From the NCBI GenBank assembly GCA_949288585.1, contig CASEKR010000005.1, forward strand, positions 62,001-126,000: a stretch of DNA of 64,000 nucleotides. The letters run 5' to 3'. This DNA is from an uncultured Bacteroides sp. (GTDB lineage Bacteria > Bacteroidota > Bacteroidia > Bacteroidales > Bacteroidaceae). The position numbers and the translations under genes are program-made. The notes under the pieces were generated by a model. That model worked only from the letters and a program-made list of their open reading frames with translations. It was not told the DNA's origin and did not search any database. Shown here piece by piece: positions 48,153 through 56,516 of the stretch; positions within the stretch are counted from its first letter, which is position 1, and every line of letters starts with the position of its first letter.

Positions 48153-49403
48153 TTAAAGAGCCTGTAAGCGGCGTACCAGCGAATCGCAAAGGGCGGTGAA
48201 AGGTTCCCGGTTGGCCGCGCTGATGGGCTTCTTGGGCTGCGACTTGATGGTGAGGGGGTTGATGGGCTTGCCGTTCTCGTGCACGCGGAAATCAAGATGC
48301 GGGCCGGTGGAGAGGCCGGTGGAGCCAACATAACCGATGACTTGCTTCTGCTTCACCTCCGAGCCCACTTCTATGCCCTTGGCAAAGCGCGAGAGGTGCA
48401 TGTAGGTAGTGACGTACGTCCGGTTGTGGCGGATTTTGATGTAGTTGCCGCCGCCGTTGCGCTGGTAGGCCTTGGCGATGACCTTCCCGTTGCCCACGGC
48501 ATAGACAGGCGTGCCGGCCGGGGCGGCATAGTCCACGCCGTGGTGGGCGCGGTAGCGCTTCAGCACCGGGTGGAAACGGGCGTTGGAGAAGCGCGAAGAG
48601 ATGCGGTAGAAGTCCAGCGGGGCTTTCAGGAAGGCGCCTTCCAGGCTGTTGCCCTGCTCGTTGTAGTAGAGTTCCTCGCCTTCCTGCACGAAGGGGATGG
48701 CGTAGTAGGTGCTGTCCGAATGGCGGAAGGAAGCGGCCAGGACGTGGAAGTTGTCCAGCGCCTTGTCGTCGACATACTCCTGCTCGTAGATGACGCGAAA
48801 CTCGTCGGCTTTCTTCAGGTCGAAGAAGTCGATGGACCAGCCGTAGATGCCGGACAAAACCATGGCAAGCAGGGGCGACGTCTCCTGGTTCTGCATGGCC
48901 ACCCAGAGCGACGACTCGACGCGGCCTTTCACCGTCTTCTGCCGCCACACCGAGGGATTCTCGCCCCGGCGCACGGAACAGTCGCCGCGCAAGTCGAAGA
49001 CGACATAGGACTTCGGACTTTCTTCGTAGACCAGGAAGACCGCCTGCGGCACGCTGTCGCGGGTAGTGAAGACGGCATACGACTGCCCGGCGCGGATGGT
49101 GCGCACGTCGAACACGCCCTCCGCCCGCTCGTTGACGCGGTGCACGTCGCCATGCGACAGGCCATGGTCAGAAAGGATGTACGACAAGTTCTGCCCAGAC
49201 TTGACGATGCCGTAGTCCACCTCGTAATCGTCCGTCGGGATGCCATATTTATAAGAGATTTCTTCCACTTCCACCGAGTCGGTCACCTGCACCTCGTCCA
49301 GCATGTCGTCCGCCGTGCGCTTGGGCAGGAAGATGAGCGACAAGGCGGCCACGGCCATCAGCAGGCCGACGGCAATCGAATATTTTTTCTTAAATTTCAA
49401 CAT
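48153..49403 (-). CDS. M23 murein endopeptidase with LysM-like region
   Basis: 416 residues from the ATG at 49403 (MLKFKKKYSIAVGLLM), which gives a basic start and membrane helix or signal. An OapA/MepM-like region (about 60-150, GQNLSYILSDHGLSHGDVH) is followed by the M23 domain with HHGVDYAAP and HLDFRVHENG. It cuts peptidoglycan cross-links so the wall can grow. Monocistronic. Confidence 0.9.
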   Translation of the reverse strand: MLKFKKKYSIAVGLLMAVAALSLIFLPKRTADDMLDEVQVTDSVEVEEISYKYGIPTDDYEVDYGIVKSGQNLSYILSDHGLSHGDVHRVNERAEGVFDVRTIRAGQSYAVFTTRDSVPQAVFLVYEESPKSYVVFDLRGDCSVRRGENPSVWRQKTVKGRVESSLWVAMQNQETSPLLAMVLSGIYGWSIDFFDLKKADEFRVIYEQEYVDDKALDNFHVLAASFRHSDSTYYAIPFVQEGEELYYNEQGNSLEGAFLKAPLDFYRISSRFSNARFHPVLKRYRAHHGVDYAAPAGTPVYAVGNGKVIAKAYQRNGGGNYIKIRHNRTYVTTYMHLSRFAKGIEVGSEVKQKQVIGYVGSTGLSTGPHLDFRVHENGKPINPLTIKSQPKKPISAANREPFTALCDSLVRRLQAL

Positions 49404-49513
49404 TTCACTATCTTTATTCCAACATTTTCCGGTATTCCACGCCCCTTTCTCTTTCATTCCGCAATATCCTGTATATCAAAGATGTACAAACAGTACAGAA
49501 TCGGCTTGTCCCG

Positions 49514-49601
49514 AGTACGTCCGACGCAACTCCCGAGTGCGGCGGAAGCAAGTCCGGAGTACGGCGGAAGCAAACGGCGAGTGCGGCGGAAGCAAACCGG
49601 C
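49514..49601. repeat. 22-bp tandem array 8
   Basis: Four units of exactly 22 bp begin at 49514, 49536, 49558 and 49580, with core AGTGCGGCGGAAGCAA. It sits in the 336-bp divergent region between the M23 and phosphoesterase genes; apart from it I see only AT-rich stretches there. Confidence 0.9.
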
Positions 49602-49739
49602 TCCACACGGCCTCCGGGGAAGGGGCTTTTGAGCCGCACAAAAATAGCGAAAAGAATGAAAAGATACTAACACCGTCCGCCAATATTTTGCGGTCCGGAG
49701 CTTTATTGCTAATATTGCGCCATCAAATCCGGAAAATCC

Positions 49740-50831
49740 ATGCTCTTCATCCTCATCGCACTCACCATCTACCTGGGCGCCAACGGCTGGGTGTACTATC
49801 AGGGGCACGCCGCCCTGCAATCCTCGCCCCTGCCCGTGCGCATCGGCTTCGGCATCCTCTTTTGGGCCGTCGCGCTTTCCTTCCCGCTGATGATGTACCT
49901 GCGCGGGCGCCACCTGGCGCCGCTGGCCGGCCACTGGTTCTACCAAGTCAGCATGGGGTGGCTCGTCGCCCTGCTCTACCTGACGCTGCTTCTCCTCGTG
50001 GGACAGCTGCCCCGCCTGGCAGGCGTGCACGTCCCCCATTTGTTCGGCATCTGCACAGGCATCACGGCCTTGCTGCTGGCCTACGGCTATTGGCACTACC
50101 GGCATCCGGACGTGCGCCACCTGGAAATCAGCATCGACAAGCCCGTGGAAGGCGCGAAGCGACTGCGCGCCGTGGCCATGAGCGACGTGCACCTGGGCTA
50201 CGGCAACAACCGCCACGTGCTGGAAAAATATGTGGAAATGGTGAACGAAGCCCGTCCGGACGTGGTGCTCATCGCGGGCGACCTGATAGACATGTCCGTG
50301 ACGCCGCTGTGGCAGGAACGGATGCAAGACGTGCTCCGGAAGATTCATGCCCCGCAAGGCATCTACCTCGTGCCGGGAAACCACGAGTTCATCAGCGGCA
50401 TCCGGGAGAGCGAACGCTTCCTGGAGCGGACACCGGTCTGCCTGCTGCGCGACAGCATCGCCACGCTGCCCGGCGGCATACAAATAGCCGGGCGCGACGA
50501 CCGCAGCAACCGCCGGCGGCAGAAACCCGCCACACTGCTGGCCCAGGCCGACCCGTCGCGCCCAATTCTGGTGCTGGACCACCAGCCGTATGACGAAGAA
50601 CTGGAGCAGACAGCGGCCGCCGGAGCCGACTTCGCCCTGTATGGGCACACGCACGACGGGCAGGTGTGGCCGCTTAGCCTCGTCACCGACGCCCTCTACC
50701 GCCAACCCTACGGCTACGGTCGCTGGGGACGGATGCAGGCCTACGTCTCCTCCGGATTAGGCTTGTGGGGACCGCCCTTCCGCATCGGCACGCGCAGCGA
50801 ACTGGTGGTCATCGACTTCACTTTCCGATGA
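49740..50831 (+). CDS. Calcineurin-like metallophosphoesterase, membrane-anchored
   Basis: 363 residues. Four membrane helices in the first 125 residues, then the metallophosphoesterase domain with all motifs: MSDVHLGYG, AGDLID, GNHEF, and GHTHDGQVWP. The catalytic part resembles UDP-diacylglucosamine or YaeI-type phosphodiesterases on membranes. Overlaps the MscS gene end-to-end by 14 bp. Confidence 0.9.
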   Translation: MLFILIALTIYLGANGWVYYQGHAALQSSPLPVRIGFGILFWAVALSFPLMMYLRGRHLAPLAGHWFYQVSMGWLVALLYLTLLLLVGQLPRLAGVHVPHLFGICTGITALLLAYGYWHYRHPDVRHLEISIDKPVEGAKRLRAVAMSDVHLGYGNNRHVLEKYVEMVNEARPDVVLIAGDLIDMSVTPLWQERMQDVLRKIHAPQGIYLVPGNHEFISGIRESERFLERTPVCLLRDSIATLPGGIQIAGRDDRSNRRRQKPATLLAQADPSRPILVLDHQPYDEELEQTAAAGADFALYGHTHDGQVWPLSLVTDALYRQPYGYGRWGRMQAYVSSGLGLWGPPFRIGTRSELVVIDFTFR

Positions 50832-52014
50832 ACCGCACGTCATCGCCGCCCGGCGCCTGGAAGATGCGCAGCCCGAACTCGGGCACGATGGCCAACACGT
50901 AGTCGAATACGTCAGACTGCACGCCCTCGTAGGCCACCCAATCCTTGATGCGCGAGAAAAAATACAACTCCAACGGGACACCGTATTCCGTGGGCTGGAG
51001 TTGCCGCACCATGCAATGCAACTCGGTATTGACCACGGGCAACGAGCGCAACCAGGCCACCAGGTAGGCGCGCAACACGCCCAGGTTGGTCAGGGGCTCT
51101 TCGTGCGGGCCTTCGAAATACTCCTTCAACAAGGGCATCTTCCGGAACTTCTCCAGCATCTCGGGCGTACAGAAACGGACGCTGCCCATGTCGATGTTGA
51201 TACTGCGCTTGATGCGCCGGCCGCCGCTCTTGCGCATGGCGTTCCAATTCTCAAAGATGTCGCTCACCAGCATATAAGGGGGCAAAGTGGCCACGGTGTT
51301 GTCCCAGTTGCGCACCTTGACGGTGGTGAGCGACACCTCCGTCACCGTCCCGTCCACGCCATACTTGGGCATCTTAATCCAGTCGCCCACCTTCAGCATG
51401 TTGTTCGCCGAAAGCTGCACGCCGCTGACAAAGCCCATGATGGTGTCCTTGAACACCAGCATCAGCACGGCCGACATGGCGCCCAAGCCACCCAACAGGT
51501 TGACCACCTCCTGCCCCGTCAACTGGCCGACGATACAGATGAGCCCCACCAGCCACATGAGCACCTGCACCGTCTGCACCAAGCCCTTGAGCGGGCGGTT
51601 GCGGTAGCGGCCCGTGGCGCTGTACACCGTATAGACCGCCCCCAAGAAGGCATGGCCGAACGACAACAGCGACAAGATGATGGCCACCATGCAAATGCGC
51701 TGGATAAGCCCAACCGTGGAGGCTGCCGTGTCGGCAAAGGCAACGGGGATAAACATGTAGATGATGAGGGGGACGACCAAGTGGCTGAGACGCACCATCA
51801 CCTTCTGGTCGAACACGATGTCGTCCCACGTGGCCTTAGTTTTTTTGACCAGCCGGGCCACGGCGTTCAGCACGACGCGGCGGCATAACTGGTCGGCCAG
51901 CAGCGCCAGCACGACCAGCAGGACGAAGGCAATAAAGTGGTCCAACACGTCAGCCCGCTCCGGGCTCATTCCCCAGGAGACAAGCAGCTTCTTGATAGCA
52001 TCCAAAACTTCCAT
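50818..52014 (-). CDS. MscS-family mechanosensitive channel
   Basis: 398 residues. About five membrane helices in the first 165 residues, then the MscS pore helix and beta domain (LGGLGAMSAVLMLVFKDTIM, SANNMLKVGDWIKMPKYGVD, VTEVSLTTVKVRNWD). It resembles the YbdG type. It releases solutes on osmotic down-shock. Last gene of the meaB operon. Confidence 0.92.
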   Translation of the reverse strand: MEVLDAIKKLLVSWGMSPERADVLDHFIAFVLLVVLALLADQLCRRVVLNAVARLVKKTKATWDDIVFDQKVMVRLSHLVVPLIIYMFIPVAFADTAASTVGLIQRICMVAIILSLLSFGHAFLGAVYTVYSATGRYRNRPLKGLVQTVQVLMWLVGLICIVGQLTGQEVVNLLGGLGAMSAVLMLVFKDTIMGFVSGVQLSANNMLKVGDWIKMPKYGVDGTVTEVSLTTVKVRNWDNTVATLPPYMLVSDIFENWNAMRKSGGRRIKRSINIDMGSVRFCTPEMLEKFRKMPLLKEYFEGPHEEPLTNLGVLRAYLVAWLRSLPVVNTELHCMVRQLQPTEYGVPLELYFFSRIKDWVAYEGVQSDVFDYVLAIVPEFGLRIFQAPGGDDVRFIGK

Positions 52015-52037
52015 CGGTCAATAGTCTTTAAAAGTAA

Positions 52038-53051
52038 TCAAAGGGCCTCCCCTTCCTCCAGGAAGCGGCGGATATCCTCGCGCAACCATTGGTAGAGAAA
52101 AAGGTCCTTGTAGTTGCTGTTCTTGCGCAGCATCAACTGCACGTTGGTCTGGCTGTTCTCGTAGCCGGTCAGTTCGTTGCGGAACTGCTCGCTGTGCCCG
52201 GCCAGGCGTTTGATTTCCTGCTCGCGCTCGCGGCGCAACTGGGTGCAGATAGGGACAAGCAATTTCATCACCACCCCGTCCATAATGTGATGCCCCTGCA
52301 TGTACAGGTAAGTCGTGTTTGGCTCCAGGCCCAAGCCTGCCAGTTCCTTGCCCATTGCCTCCACCCGGGGCGTACATTGCGGATACAGTTCACGCAGTTC
52401 GGCCAGCTTGGCACCGACCGTCTCGCGCACCTCGTCCAAGCAACGGTAGGGATTCTTCAGGCTGACGTCGGACAGGCGGGTACAGGCGTTGAACTCGTGC
52501 ATGGGGAAAGTCTCCGTATCGCGCTGGCGGTAGAACCAGACGTTCCACAAGAAGAGCGGATAGGCAATCTGGGAATAGCGGCGCATGAAGGCGGGCAAGT
52601 CCAGCACCGGACGGTCGTTCAACGTGGCCATGACGCACACTTCGTGCAGGCTCTCGGCATAACACTGGAAGTTCTCTATCGCATAGCCGTAGGTCTGGAA
52701 GATGTAAGGGTTGCGGTTGATTTTGCGCGAAGTGCGCGTGGCTCCCTGCAGCAGGAAGTCGTAGTCGCTATCTACGCAGGCAATGAGGCTGTGGCCCAGT
52801 TCCTCGGTATTCAGCGTGTTCATCAGCACCATCTTCTTGCCTTTGGCCAGACTGGTGGACGAGGGGAGCATGACCTGGAAGTAGCGCGTGTCGTCCTCGA
52901 ACTCGGCCAGCAGCGTGCGCCAGAAGGCCACGTCGTCGTAGCTCTCCACGTAGGCCACGATGCGGCGGCGACGCTTGCGCGGAGCCAGTTTGCGGGCGGC
53001 GTCCAGGTAGGAAGAAGTGAGGTTTTGGCGTAAAGAGGTAGGCATAGGCAA
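52038..53051 (-). CDS. DUF4435 TOPRIM-type protein (AriB-like)
   Basis: 337 residues. The TOPRIM acidic residues are seen: Glu 36 in AYVESYDDVAFW and Asp 93/Asp 95 in ACVDSDYDF. DUF4435 is the toxin or nuclease half of the PARIS anti-phage system, where it is held by an AAA ATPase. Here it follows an ATPase gene by only 5 bp. The pair may be a resident relative and need not be for defence. Confidence 0.78.
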   Translation of the reverse strand: MPMPTSLRQNLTSSYLDAARKLAPRKRRRRIVAYVESYDDVAFWRTLLAEFEDDTRYFQVMLPSSTSLAKGKKMVLMNTLNTEELGHSLIACVDSDYDFLLQGATRTSRKINRNPYIFQTYGYAIENFQCYAESLHEVCVMATLNDRPVLDLPAFMRRYSQIAYPLFLWNVWFYRQRDTETFPMHEFNACTRLSDVSLKNPYRCLDEVRETVGAKLAELRELYPQCTPRVEAMGKELAGLGLEPNTTYLYMQGHHIMDGVVMKLLVPICTQLRREREQEIKRLAGHSEQFRNELTGYENSQTNVQLMLRKNSNYKDLFLYQWLREDIRRFLEEGEAL

Positions 53052-53056
53052 GGAGT

Positions 53057-53878
53057 TCAGACAGCGGTGGATATATCGCTCACTTCGGTGACGGCGTCCA
53101 GCCAGCCCTCCATGATGACGGCAGGCGAATGCGTGGTCAGGATGAGTTGCAGGTTGGGGTTCAGTTCGCGTATCATGCCGATGAGCTTCTGCTGCCAGTC
53201 CACGTGGAGCGAAGCCTCCGGCTCGTCCATGAAGAGGACGCAGTGGCTGCCGTCGCGCACCAATACCGTCAGGAGGATGACCAGCATCTGCTTCTCTCCC
53301 GACGAGAGTTTGTAGGGAGACAGCCGCTCGTCGCCTTGCAGGAAGACGATGTCGTTACTCTTGCGGTCTATCTTCTTGCCCGTATAGGCGAAAAGCCCGT
53401 CCACCAGGTCCTGGAACTTGCGTTTGGGGGCGGAAAGCGACGGGGCTTGGGCGCGCTGCTCGTCCGTGCCGCTCAGCAACTCAATCATCCGGTTACCCAC
53501 GTTCACTTGATAGTCCAGGTAACGGCGTTGCAGCAGGTAGAGTTGCCAGTCCAGTTCGGACTTCACCTCGGGGTCGGCCATGCGGGCGGTGAAGTCGCCC
53601 ATTACCAGCGGGCGGTCGTAGCTGCGGATGACATCGTAGGGGATGTAGGTGGCTTGCGGGTTGTCGAAGAGGACGCGCACGCCGTTCTTCATCTCGCTCT
53701 TCACCTCGCCCGTGGTCTGCTCCAGGTAGCTGACGGAGCGGTTCAGGATGGTTGTCTTTCCCACGCCGTTGATTCCCGCCAGGATGTTGACGTCCGGGCG
53801 TAGGTCCCAGGCGATGTTGTAGCGGTGCCACAAGCCGTGTATTTCTATGCGGCGGATGTAGTTTGCAGGGATTTCCAT
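53057..53878 (-). CDS. ABC/SMC-like AAA ATPase (AriA-like)
   Basis: 273 residues. Walker A GINGVGKTT (35-43), signature LSSGEKQML near residue 196, Walker B VLFMDEPEAS, and TTHSP. It is shorter than typical AriA. Together with the DUF4435 gene it forms the two-gene layout of PARIS. Lies 5 bp from meaB. Confidence 0.8.
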   Translation of the reverse strand: MEIPANYIRRIEIHGLWHRYNIAWDLRPDVNILAGINGVGKTTILNRSVSYLEQTTGEVKSEMKNGVRVLFDNPQATYIPYDVIRSYDRPLVMGDFTARMADPEVKSELDWQLYLLQRRYLDYQVNVGNRMIELLSGTDEQRAQAPSLSAPKRKFQDLVDGLFAYTGKKIDRKSNDIVFLQGDERLSPYKLSSGEKQMLVILLTVLVRDGSHCVLFMDEPEASLHVDWQQKLIGMIRELNPNLQLILTTHSPAVIMEGWLDAVTEVSDISTAV

Positions 53879-53883
53879 GGTCG

Positions 53884-54981
53884 TTATCTTTTCAGTTCTT
53901 CATAATACATATCCAGCAACTGTCGGGCGGCCACGAACGACGTCAGGTCACCTCGCAGCACGCGCGCCTCGCGGTCGGCCAGCATGGACTCGATGCGCGG
54001 GTTGTGGTAGAAGCTGTCGCGCAGGTGTTCGTTGATAGTCTCGTACATCCAATACTTGCTCTGTTCGTTGCGGCGGTAGTCAAAGTAGCCGTTGGCCTTC
54101 ACGAAGTCGATGTACTGGTATATCATGTCCCATATCTCCTTCACGCCCAGGTTGTAGAAGCCGGAGTAGGTCAGCACCTGGGGCGTCCATCCGCTTTCGG
54201 GCGTGGGGAAGAGGTGGAGCGCGTTGCGAAACTGGTTGGCGGCCAACTTGGCGCGCTCCAGGTTGTCGCCGTCGGCCTTGTTGATGACAATGCCGTCCGC
54301 CATCTCCATGATGCCGCGCTTGATGCCTTGCAACTCGTCGCCCGTGCCCGCCAGCTGGATGAGCAGGAAGAAGTCCACCATACTATGCACGGCCGTCTCG
54401 CTCTGTCCCACGCCCACGGTCTCCACGAATATCTTGTCGAAACCGGCCGCCTCGCAGAGGACGATGGTCTCCCGCGTCTTGCGGGCCACTCCGCCGAGGG
54501 AACCTGCCGAGGGGCTGGGGCGGATGAAGGACTTGGGATGCACGGCCAGCTTCTCCATGCGGGTCTTGTCGCCCAGGATGCTGCCCTTGCTGCGCTCGCT
54601 GCTCGGGTCGATGGCCAGCACGGCCAGCTTGCCGCCATACTGTTCCAGGACGTGCAGGCCGAAGACATCTATGCTGGTGCTCTTTCCCGCGCCGGGCACG
54701 CCGCTGATGCCCACGCGGATGGAGGCGCCGGCGTAGGGCAGGCACTTCTCGATGACTTCCTGCGCCACGGCCTGGTGTTCGGGCCGGACGCTCTCCACCA
54801 GGGTGACGGCCTGGCTGAGGACGGTGACATCGCCCTTGATGATGCCGTCCACGTATTCGGCCACAGAGAGTTCGCGCTTCTTGCGCCGATGCTTCAGGTA
54901 AGGATTGACGGACGAGGGCTGCTCTATGCCTGCATTGACCACCAGGCCTTTGTAGGCGTCGTTGTTTTCGGGATGCTCCAT
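53884..54981 (-). CDS. meaB: Methylmalonyl-CoA mutase-associated GTPase MeaB
   Basis: 365 residues. P-loop GVSGVPGAGKSTSID-type (GISGVPGAGKST near residue 93), DPSSERSKGSILGDKTRM, ETVGVGQSE and NKADGDN. It protects and loads the B12 enzyme methylmalonyl-CoA mutase, used in propionate metabolism of Bacteroidales. Heads the operon with ATPase, DUF4435 and MscS genes. Confidence 0.95.
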   Translation of the reverse strand: MEHPENNDAYKGLVVNAGIEQPSSVNPYLKHRRKKRELSVAEYVDGIIKGDVTVLSQAVTLVESVRPEHQAVAQEVIEKCLPYAGASIRVGISGVPGAGKSTSIDVFGLHVLEQYGGKLAVLAIDPSSERSKGSILGDKTRMEKLAVHPKSFIRPSPSAGSLGGVARKTRETIVLCEAAGFDKIFVETVGVGQSETAVHSMVDFFLLIQLAGTGDELQGIKRGIMEMADGIVINKADGDNLERAKLAANQFRNALHLFPTPESGWTPQVLTYSGFYNLGVKEIWDMIYQYIDFVKANGYFDYRRNEQSKYWMYETINEHLRDSFYHNPRIESMLADREARVLRGDLTSFVAARQLLDMYYEELKR

Positions 54982-54984
54982 GGG

Positions 54985-55018
54985 ATAATGAAGAATTAAG
55001 AATGAAAGAATGAAGAAT
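54985..55018. repeat. AT-rich repeat, short family copy 3
   Basis: AATGAAGAATTAAGAATG and AATGAAGAATTTCGG match the left arm of the elements at 35145 and 45590; the right arm is absent. Confidence 0.55.
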
Positions 55019-55049
55019 TTCGGTTCGCGGGTCCGGGCAACGGCGGGCG

Positions 55050-56126
55050 TCAGGGGCGGCGCGCGGCGGTGAGGTTGATTTCCACCTTCGGGCGGGCGGG
55101 GTCGTTGGTTATCATCAAGACGCGCAAGTGGCGGCGATGGCGGCCAATGCCGCGCTTGGTGACGGTGACGCGCAGGCGGGTCGACTCGCCGGGCTGCAAG
55201 ACGGTCTTCTTCAGTTGCACGCCCACGGCGGGGTGGAACACTTGCAGCTTGCTGATGTGCAGGGGGCTGCGTCCGGTGTTGGTCACCGTAATGTCGGCCT
55301 TGGCCTTGCGCTTGCGGGCCAGAGTCTCGCTCATGTCTACCTGGTCGGCAGACAGGGAGATGGCGGGCGCTTCCCGGCGTTCGGCTTCGGTCAGGGCAGA
55401 GAAGTCGGGCAGGAGCACGGCGGAGAAGGGCAGTTCATTCTCCTCGCCCACCTTGTCGCCCGAGAAACGGGAGAGGTAGACCGAGGTTTGCGTCAGCCCC
55501 AAGTCCAGCAGTTTCTCCGTGTCGAGGGTCAGGACGAGCTGGCCGCGTTCGCCGGGCTGGAGGACAGCGGGACGGGCTTCGGCCTCGATGTAAGGTGGCA
55601 GGTGCATCAGCACGGGTTCGTAGGGCAGGCCGGACTGGTTGACCACGTCGAGCCTCAGCACAGGCCGTTCGCCGTGGTGGGCGTCGGGGAAGTCGAGGGC
55701 ATCGCGGTCCAGGCGGATTTGCCCGATGACGTAGGGATGCGTCCGCGCGTAGTCCTTGATTTCGGCCACTACCTCGCCGCTCAGGTTCAGGTAGACCACG
55801 TGGGGCTCGGCGTTGGTAAAGACTGCCACCGATTTGCGGAAGTGTCCCAGGGCTTCGGCATCGAAGGTGACGCTGACCGTCCCCACCTGGCCCGGCGCGA
55901 TGGGCGTCTGCGTCCACTGGGCCACGGTGCAGGCGCAATCAGGCTCCACGTCGCTCAGCACCAAAGGTTGGTCGCCCGTGTTGGTCACGGTGAACTCCGC
56001 CGTCACGGGATGCTTCCACTCTATCTGCCCCAAGTCTTGCCGCTCGGTGTTCGACGTGAAGCGGGCCTGCGCGGCGGCATCGGCCAGGCAGAGCACTGTA
56101 TATAAAGCTATTACTATTCTTTTCAT
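55050..56126 (-). CDS. DUF1573 exported protein
   Basis: 358 residues with a signal peptide (cut near AAAQA). Residues 25-120 are the DUF1573 Ig-like domain (TVTNTGDQPLVLSDVEPDCAC, TVSVTFDAEALGHF), and a second Ig-like repeat near 270-350 (ITVTNTGRSPLHIS). The role is unknown; the family is abundant in Bacteroidetes envelopes. Has its own -7 box. Confidence 0.85.
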   Translation of the reverse strand: MKRIVIALYTVLCLADAAAQARFTSNTERQDLGQIEWKHPVTAEFTVTNTGDQPLVLSDVEPDCACTVAQWTQTPIAPGQVGTVSVTFDAEALGHFRKSVAVFTNAEPHVVYLNLSGEVVAEIKDYARTHPYVIGQIRLDRDALDFPDAHHGERPVLRLDVVNQSGLPYEPVLMHLPPYIEAEARPAVLQPGERGQLVLTLDTEKLLDLGLTQTSVYLSRFSGDKVGEENELPFSAVLLPDFSALTEAERREAPAISLSADQVDMSETLARKRKAKADITVTNTGRSPLHISKLQVFHPAVGVQLKKTVLQPGESTRLRVTVTKRGIGRHRRHLRVLMITNDPARPKVEINLTAARRP

Positions 56127-56147
56127 CTTCTTCTCTGATTAAGCGTA

Positions 56148-56155
56148 CAAATATA
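56148..56155 (-). promoter_or_regulatory. -7 box for the DUF1573 gene
   Basis: TATATTTG on the minus strand, 21 bp before the ATG at 56126. Confidence 0.5.
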
Positions 56156-56307
56156 ACTGTTTTCGGCGAGAAAGTTCCATACAGGGGGCGGCAAAATCAC
56201 GTTCCGCTTCCCTCCTCCGCCCTCTTCCCCACCCCAAGCAGCCCTTGCAAGAACCAAGGAGTTGTCTTCCCTCGGAGAAGTCAATCTGTTTAAGGCTTTA
56301 ATATATG

Positions 56308-56395
56308 ACGAATAAGCCTTATTAGTATAACGAAAAAGCCTTTTTAGTAGAACGAATAAGCCTTTTTCGTAAAACGAATAAGCCTTTTAAGTAAC
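56308..56395. repeat. 22-bp tandem array 9
   Basis: Four units of exactly 22 bp at 56308, 56330, 56352 and 56374 with core ACGAATAAGCCTTTTT. Alternating AAGCC and CGTAA parts differ slightly. Lies in the 390-bp gap between the DUF1573 start and the terminator of the macroglobulin gene. Confidence 0.9.
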
Positions 56396-56435
56396 ATCTT
56401 CGCAGCAGGAAGACGCCCTCGGGAAAGACAAAAAA

Positions 56436-56474
56436 CGCCGTCGCCTCCGGCTTGCCAACCGGCAGACGACGGCG
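56436..56474 (-). terminator. Terminator of the alpha-2-macroglobulin gene
   Basis: CGCCGTCG (56436-56443) pairs with CGACGGCG (56467-56474), with an inner CCGG pair, and five to six T follow on the minus strand. Confidence 0.8.
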
Positions 56475-56516
56475 AAAGGGTCTCACGCCCTCGGCAGGGC
56501 GGTGCGCACTACGGTT

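Noticed and set aside
52038..53878. Certain PARIS defence system
   Set aside because: Reduced to PARIS-like: the ATPase is short and the pair lies within core genes, so defence is not shown.
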